NCBI GenBank assembly: GCA_959600905.1
Contig: CAUGNO010000004.1
Coordinates: 62,001-126,000, forward strand
Length of the DNA stretch: 64,000 nucleotides
Direction of reading: 5' to 3'
Source: UMGS1975 sp959600905
Lineage (GTDB): Bacteria > Bacillota > Clostridia > Christensenellales > QAND01
In this document: in pieces, positions 60,401-64,000 of the stretch
Layout: each line of letters begins with the position of its first letter
Numbering within the stretch: position 1 is the first letter of the stretch
Notes under the pieces: model-generated
Database searches by the model: none
The model's input: only the letters and a program-made list of their open reading frames with translations
Told to the model about the DNA's origin: nothing
Translations under genes and position numbers: made by a program

Positions 60401-61203
60401 TTTTTACAACGTTGTACAAACGGTATAAGGAGTATAAAGAGGCCAAGCAGTACCTGGCGGCGGCAGAGGGGGTAGAGGGAAAAAGGAAGGAATTTTGTAC
60501 GCATATCGTACAAACCTTTCCACGCTATACAATACAAACACTGCTGTTTTGCGTAGGATTTTTCCTTATCATCCCCGCGATCATATATCTGCTAAGCTAT
60601 TTGCCATATCTGCTGTGTGCAGAAAAGCCGTATACACTGGCGGATGTATGGGGTGTACAGACCTATATGTTTAATTATCACAGCCAGCTGACGGCGACGC
60701 ATCCGTTCCAGAGCCCGTGGTACCAGTGGCCTTTGATGATTCGGCCCATCTATTATTATGCAGGTGCAAACCTGCCGGAGGGTATGATGCGATCCATCGC
60801 GGCTTTTGGAAATCCGGCTGTATGGTGGACGGGGTTTGCATCGGTGATTGCGTGTCTGTTTATGCTGGCAAACAGGGCTTGGCGCAAAGAGCCGGATAAA
60901 AAGGACGCGCTTGTCTATGTGCTGATCTGCCTGGCTGGCGCATTCCTGCCATGGGTATTCATTACAAGGGCTACGTTTATCTATCACTACTTTGCCTCGG
61001 TACCGTTTATCATCCTTTGTACCTGTTTAATGGGACAAAGAATCGTAAAACGGTGGCCAAGAGCCAAGGCGGCATTCATTGCGCTGGCGATTGTGGCGCT
61101 GCTGCTGTTTGCCTTGTTTTATCCAGTTTGGAGCGGGGCGATGATCGATAGAGCATGGGCATTGAAATGGCTGCGCTGGATGCCGTCCTGGTGGTTTTTC
61201 TAA
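57466..61203 (+). CDS. Large membrane protein with two GT-C-type glycosyltransferase modules (PMT family at C-terminus)
   Basis: 1245 residues. Residues 1-22 are a signal or anchor (SILCFCLLACLVVC). An extracytoplasmic beta-rich domain follows (about 27-170, starting NLIANPEF, carbohydrate-binding-module-like), then a first polytopic block (about 190-640), with YPPGYILVLWIIGLIGK and MWGQIDSILTLIAVGALYCYM as in GT-C mannosyltransferases. A second extracytoplasmic discoidin-like domain (about 676-795) leads to a PMT module (about 806-1245) with the acidic DE motif YMDEMYFDEIYHARTAYEHL, then THPPLGKIFIMLGISIFGMNPFGWRI and NYHSQLTATHPFQSPWYQWP. Such enzymes transfer sugars from polyprenyl-phosphate sugars to proteins or lipids outside the cell. 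ATG 57466 follows AAGGGG. Confidence 0.85.
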   Translation: MKRFKSILCFCLLACLVVCTGFTNEEGNLIANPEFTKDDQGAYSVWNTDGAFSVSSKVDEEMGEVLSIETQETEMDFYQSVNVMPETIYCFTLGIRGQGQAMISVRGLETAYFEEKLTGEWKYIQLYGLTADDQYSVLAQFTLTNPENVEISEISCLETNDVPEDAAYVWLYDREAFEEEQRLEEEAKQIQGGLPAILIAALYGGAIYLVTKRKEKQPGNLPKHAVWMVLSGAFVVLSIFALAVRGHATDINCFTGWASHVAEVGPWNFYTSGVWADYPPGYILVLWIIGLIGKVLGLASGSMAFVYLVKLPAILADIAAAYLVYRLVEKRFGKPRALMLCALMALNPMTVLDSAMWGQIDSILTLIAVGALYCYMKGKKPWSAALFVAGVLVKPQMLVFGPLLAAAFVYDIVKDPKRGARELGISALAGVAALLIIALPFSFGQEPLWLLHKYTTAAGSYPYATVNAFNLYALFGGNWLNYNTELIFGITIKQFGIVMIVLMCAISIAVYLAANDKKAIFPAAAILQWGIFLCSHAMHERYLYPCMLLLMVAYCLYGEKRLLAAFGMATAVTFCNSLVVLLNASNALLGTPAYVVVVSILNIAGFAVCIWACFSAIWPREAKCKQADKPRDGKAEEAGIFRIKPLEDGPNRMHKRDWLIALTITAVYAVVALTNLGSTHVPESVWRTQTAYESAILTLPDDAQVEYLYFYPGVGMGTLEVAFSDDGIQYEEVGSVEVEYGQMYTWQTLNVSGTPRYVRLTSENKGLMLCEAGLFDKDWNSIEIQAIEAGRSGQTSNVQGLIDEQDTINLHPTYMDEMYFDEIYHARTAYEHLHGMAPYENTHPPLGKIFIMLGISIFGMNPFGWRIVGTLFGIAMLPLMYALAKRVTKSSKWAGLATFLFAVDGMHFVQTRIATIDVYGVFFIMAMCLCMLKYWQMNFYADGLKRTFRPLGACGILFGFAIASKWIGFYAGAGLAVAFFTTLYKRYKEYKEAKQYLAAAEGVEGKRKEFCTHIVQTFPRYTIQTLLFCVGFFLIIPAIIYLLSYLPYLLCAEKPYTLADVWGVQTYMFNYHSQLTATHPFQSPWYQWPLMIRPIYYYAGANLPEGMMRSIAAFGNPAVWWTGFASVIACLFMLANRAWRKEPDKKDALVYVLICLAGAFLPWVFITRATFIYHYFASVPFIILCTCLMGQRIVKRWPRAKAAFIALAIVALLLFALFYPVWSGAMIDRAWALKWLRWMPSWWFF

Positions 61204-61229
61204 AAGCAAGTAAGGGGGGGAAGCTTGTT

Positions 61230-62762
61230 TTGCTGTCAAAGATCAATAGCTTTGGATTGCTGGGTATTGTGGGATATCCGGTATCGGTGGAGATCGATAT
61301 TTCCGGCGGCCTACCTGCGTTTGAGTTGGTAGGCCTGCCGGATGCGGCCGTCAAAGAAGCTAGGGAGCGGGTGCGCAGCGCGCTGAAAAACAGCGGGTAT
61401 GAGTATCCGACCCAGCGCATCACGGTAAATTTGGCGCCGGCGGATATGAAAAAGGAAGGGCCACTGTATGATCTTCCGATGGCCGTTGGCATGCTAGCTG
61501 CCATGGAGACGCTTCCCAAGGAGAAGGCAGAGCCCTTCTGCATGCTGGGCGAATTGTCTTTGGATGGTACGCTGCGCCCGGTATCCGGCGTACTGGCTAT
61601 GGCGATTGAAGCATACAAACAGGGATACAAAAAAATGCTGGTTCCCTATGAGAATGCAACAGAGGCATCCTATGTAGAGGGATTAGAGGTGTATGGATGC
61701 CGGTCGCTAAAGGAAGCGGTGCAGTTTTTAAGCGGGGAAGCAACGATTAAAAGGCAGGCGCCTATCTCCTGGGAAAATCTGCCGAGATCGGCCGATGGCT
61801 ATGGAGACTTTGCACAGATCAAAGGACAGCAGGGCGCCAAACGGGCCATGGAAATTGCAGCGGCTGGTGGACATAACATCTTGCTAATAGGGCCTCCTGG
61901 CACAGGCAAGACCATGCTGGCCAAGGCGTTGAACGGCATTTTGCCGAATATGACGTTCGAAGAGGCGCTGGAGATTACAAAGATACAGTCCGTAGCGGGG
62001 CAGCTTAGGGTTGAGGGACCTGGCATGGTAACGCAAAGACCGTTTCGTGCGCCGCATCACAGCATTTCCACAGCAGCGCTGACGGGCGGGGGGCCAAAAG
62101 CAAGACCGGGCGAGGTGAGCCTAGCCCATGGCGGGGTATTGTTTTTGGATGAGCTACCGGAATTTCGCAGAGATGCGCTGGAAGCGCTACGCCAGCCGCT
62201 GGAGGATCATCAAGTCACGGTGGCCAGGGTCAATGCTACGGCAACGTATCCGGCTCGGTTTATGTTGGTGGCCTCGATGAATCCATGCCCCTGTGGGCAA
62301 TATGGAACGGAGGAATGCCGGTGCACACCGCTTCAGATACGCCGGTATCTCAACCGCATCAGCGGCCCGTTATTGGATCGTATGGATCTGGAAGTGGAGA
62401 TGGGTGCGGTTCAATATGAGGACATCGCTTCCCAGGCACAGGAGGAAAGCAGCGAAGCCATCAAGCGCCGGGTAGATCAGGCTCGCACTTTGCAGCTTGA
62501 GCGGTATGGCGGCCAGGGCATCTATTGCAATGCACAGCTGGATACGAGATTGACAAAACGCTATTGTGTACTGGATACCGAAGGGGAATCGGTGATGAAG
62601 CATGCATTTGCACAGATGGGATTATCGGCCAGGGCATACGGAAGGATCTTGAAAGTGGCCCGTACGATTGCAGATTTGGAGGGCAGCGAAAGCATCCAAG
62701 TGCAGCATGTAGCGGAGGCGGTACAGTATCGCAGCCTGGATCGAAAATATTGGGGGGCATAG
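61230..62762 (+). CDS. yifB: YifB/ComM-family Mg-chelatase-like AAA ATPase
   Basis: 510 residues. An N-terminal Lon-protease-like fold (VEIDISGGLPAFELVGLPDAAVKEARERVRSAL), then an AAA module with Walker A LIGPPGTGKTMLAKALNGILP and Walker B VLFLDELPEFRRDALEALRQPLE, and a cysteine cluster MNPCPCGQYGTEECRCTP. ComM/YifB proteins act as branch-migration helicases in transformation. Start TTG 61230 after a G-run; a frame from 61155 inside the previous gene is rejected. Neighbour dprA supports a DNA-uptake or recombination role. Confidence 0.92.
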   Translation: MLSKINSFGLLGIVGYPVSVEIDISGGLPAFELVGLPDAAVKEARERVRSALKNSGYEYPTQRITVNLAPADMKKEGPLYDLPMAVGMLAAMETLPKEKAEPFCMLGELSLDGTLRPVSGVLAMAIEAYKQGYKKMLVPYENATEASYVEGLEVYGCRSLKEAVQFLSGEATIKRQAPISWENLPRSADGYGDFAQIKGQQGAKRAMEIAAAGGHNILLIGPPGTGKTMLAKALNGILPNMTFEEALEITKIQSVAGQLRVEGPGMVTQRPFRAPHHSISTAALTGGGPKARPGEVSLAHGGVLFLDELPEFRRDALEALRQPLEDHQVTVARVNATATYPARFMLVASMNPCPCGQYGTEECRCTPLQIRRYLNRISGPLLDRMDLEVEMGAVQYEDIASQAQEESSEAIKRRVDQARTLQLERYGGQGIYCNAQLDTRLTKRYCVLDTEGESVMKHAFAQMGLSARAYGRILKVARTIADLEGSESIQVQHVAEAVQYRSLDRKYWGA

Positions 62763-62764
62763 CA

Positions 62765-63862
62765 TTGACGGAGGAACAATCCTATATCGTTTGGTTGAGC
62801 AGCATCCATCAGATAGGCCCCAAAAAATATCAGGATTTGATGGCATATTACGGATCGGCCAAAGAAGTATTTTATCAAGCAAAGGCCGAAACGATACAGC
62901 GTTGGAGCGGCTGGGGCCCAAAGACAGCGGCATTGGTTACCGGGGCGCAGAGCAAAGCGCGGCTGGAATCGGTGATAAAAAGGCTGGAACAGATGGATAT
63001 CGCGTTGTATTTTCGAGGAGAAGAAGGATATCCTGTTTTGCTGGAGGAGATATATGATCCTCCTCCGGTATTGTATGCAAGGGGAGCCAGGGCACCTGAG
63101 ATGGAGCAGTGTATTGCCATGATCGGCACAAGGCATTGTACCCGCTATGGTATACGGGCCACCAAACGCTTGGCTGCTGATTTGGCGCAAAGCGGATGCA
63201 CCATAGTTTCCGGCATGGCAAGAGGCATAGACACTGCCGCGCATGCCGGTGCGCTGGAGGCCGGAGGGTTTACCATAGCTGTTTTGGGAGGCGGACCGGA
63301 CGTGGTTTATCCGGCAGAAAACCGTAAAATTTATGAACAGATTTTGCAAAGCGGCTGTGTGATCTCTGAATATTATCCGGGCACACCACCTTCGCCAGGA
63401 AACTTTCCTGCAAGGAACAGGATCATCAGCGGGCTGAGCTTGGCGACGATTGTGGTGGAAAGCAGGGAAAAGGGCGGCTCTATGATTACGGTGCGCATGG
63501 CACAGGAGCAGGGAAGAGAGGTTTTTGCTGTTCCTGGCAACATTGATTCACCGGCTTCGAAAGGGACCAATCAGCTGATTTGCGAAGGCGCCATGCCTGT
63601 GACATGTGCAGAGGATGTGCTGTTTGCGATGGGATGGCAGACAGAAAGATACAGACAACCGCAAAAATCAGCTTCATTTCAAGCGATGGACCAAATGGAG
63701 CAAACGGTATATGATGCTTTGAGTAAGGGCGATTTGGCGCTGGATGCCCTATGCCAATTAACGGGTTTGGCAGCGTCTCAATTATCCGCTTGCTTGACAT
63801 TGATGGAAATTCGAGGAATAATAAAGCAATTACCAGGTAGAGTTTATACTTTAGAAAAGTAA
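62765..63862 (+). CDS. dprA: DNA processing protein DprA
   Basis: 365 residues. A helical N-terminus (GPKKYQDLMAYYGSAKEVF, SAM/HhH-like) leads to the Rossmann core: MIGTRHCTRYGIRATKRLAADLAQSGCTIVSGMARGIDTAAHAGALEAGGFTIAVLGGGPDVVYPAENRKIYEQI, then SEYYPGTPPSPGNFPARNRIISGLS. The C-terminus carries a winged-helix-like region. It loads RecA onto incoming single strands. Start TTG 62765 follows GGGGGG, 3 bp after yifB. Confidence 0.95.
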   Translation: MTEEQSYIVWLSSIHQIGPKKYQDLMAYYGSAKEVFYQAKAETIQRWSGWGPKTAALVTGAQSKARLESVIKRLEQMDIALYFRGEEGYPVLLEEIYDPPPVLYARGARAPEMEQCIAMIGTRHCTRYGIRATKRLAADLAQSGCTIVSGMARGIDTAAHAGALEAGGFTIAVLGGGPDVVYPAENRKIYEQILQSGCVISEYYPGTPPSPGNFPARNRIISGLSLATIVVESREKGGSMITVRMAQEQGREVFAVPGNIDSPASKGTNQLICEGAMPVTCAEDVLFAMGWQTERYRQPQKSASFQAMDQMEQTVYDALSKGDLALDALCQLTGLAASQLSACLTLMEIRGIIKQLPGRVYTLEK

Positions 63863-63893
63863 AGGAAAGGACACTCCCAAATCGGAGGGGACT

Positions 63894-64000
63894 ATGGAAG
63901 AGAGTATCAAGGAAACGAATGAAATAAAGGCGGCCGCCGCGCCAAAAAAGACGGCAGCTAAAAAAACGACGAGAAAGACGGCAACGAAAAAGACAACCAA
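63894..64000 (+). CDS. topA: Lysine/alanine/threonine-rich N-terminus, probably DNA topoisomerase I (3' part outside window)
   Basis: 35 codons to the window edge. The start EESIKETNEIKAAAAPKKTAAKK is followed by more KTTRKT-type repeats, like a histone-H1-type tail. ATG 63894 follows CGGAGGGGAC. In Bacillota topA usually comes directly after dprA, and some topA products carry basic extensions at one end; the assignment rests on that context, not on a visible catalytic motif. It could instead be a separate basic DNA-binding protein. Confidence 0.45.
   Translation, partial: MEESIKETNEIKAAAAPKKTAAKKTTRKTATKKTT

Noticed and set aside
1..64000. Mobile elements, prophage or defence system
   Set aside because: No transposase, integrase, phage structural gene, CRISPR array, toxin-antitoxin pair or direct-repeat boundary was seen.

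Overview
The window is a gene-dense chromosomal segment from a Gram-positive, low-to-mid GC anaerobe of the Bacillota, most likely class Clostridia. Evidence for this is the Bacillus/Clostridium gene order rsmD-coaD-ylbJ-ylbK-tmcAL-(pta-ackA)-ylbN-rpmF-plsX-acpP-rnc-smc-ftsY-ylxM-ffh-rpsP-khpA-rimM-trmD-rplS-rbgA-rnhB-yraN-yifB-dprA, the sporulation-type membrane gene ylbJ, a bifurcating transhydrogenase pair (nfnAB), an oxygen-sensitive indolepyruvate:ferredoxin oxidoreductase, acetate fermentation genes, frequent TTG/GTG starts behind strong AGGAGG sites, and compact hairpin-plus-T-tract terminators. Christensenellales is possible, but I cannot place it from sequence reading alone.

Layout. 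1-6.2 kb (minus): a TetR regulator translationally coupled to an RND efflux pump, with a perfect TetR-type palindrome just after the pump promoter; then a gldA-like dehydrogenase and meso-diaminopimelate dehydrogenase. 6.3-19 kb: small metabolic and accessory genes (hotdog thioesterase, a decayed grpB, HD hydrolase, Nudix hydrolase, NAD-dependent epimerase, DUF1349, sorbitol-6-P-dehydrogenase-like SDR, GNAT, YitT, DUF1003, beta-hydroxyacid dehydrogenase, COG2509 flavoprotein, AI-2E-family permease) and a lipid pair (PlsY-like acyltransferase plus MGDG-synthase-like glycosyltransferase). 19-23.7 kb (minus): three RNA methyltransferases (RsmF, TrmO, RlmD type) and an unusual HTH plus degenerate nucleotide-cyclase-like protein coupled to rsmF. 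23.7-27.3 kb (plus): an orphan mannose-type PTS IIB behind a strong promoter, a GNAT, a GT2-GtrA fusion and a DUF368 (PopT-type) polyprenyl-phosphate carrier.

27.5-35.4 kb is an amino-acid/redox block: nfnAB on the minus strand, and divergently paaK-iorA-iorB-paaK-ACT, which suggests ferredoxin-linked oxidation of aromatic 2-oxo acids to aryl-acetyl-CoA. 35.4-57.4 kb is the conserved core: alanine racemase, 5-formyl-THF cyclo-ligase, the ylb cluster, acetate kinase pathway, early fatty-acid/phospholipid genes, RNase III, SMC, the SRP pathway, ribosomal proteins and ribosome-maturation factors. 57.4-64 kb holds a very large protein carrying two GT-C-type membrane glycosyltransferase modules, then yifB, dprA and the start of a lysine/alanine/threonine-rich protein that is probably topoisomerase I.

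I found no rRNA, tRNA, CRISPR array, insertion sequence or prophage. The most interesting signals are a consensus promoter upstream of ylxM-ffh bracketed by two inverted copies of a 20-bp palindrome, the HTH/cyclase-like protein, the orphan PTS IIB with a structured leader, the polyprenyl-phosphate gene pair, and the double GT-C fusion.
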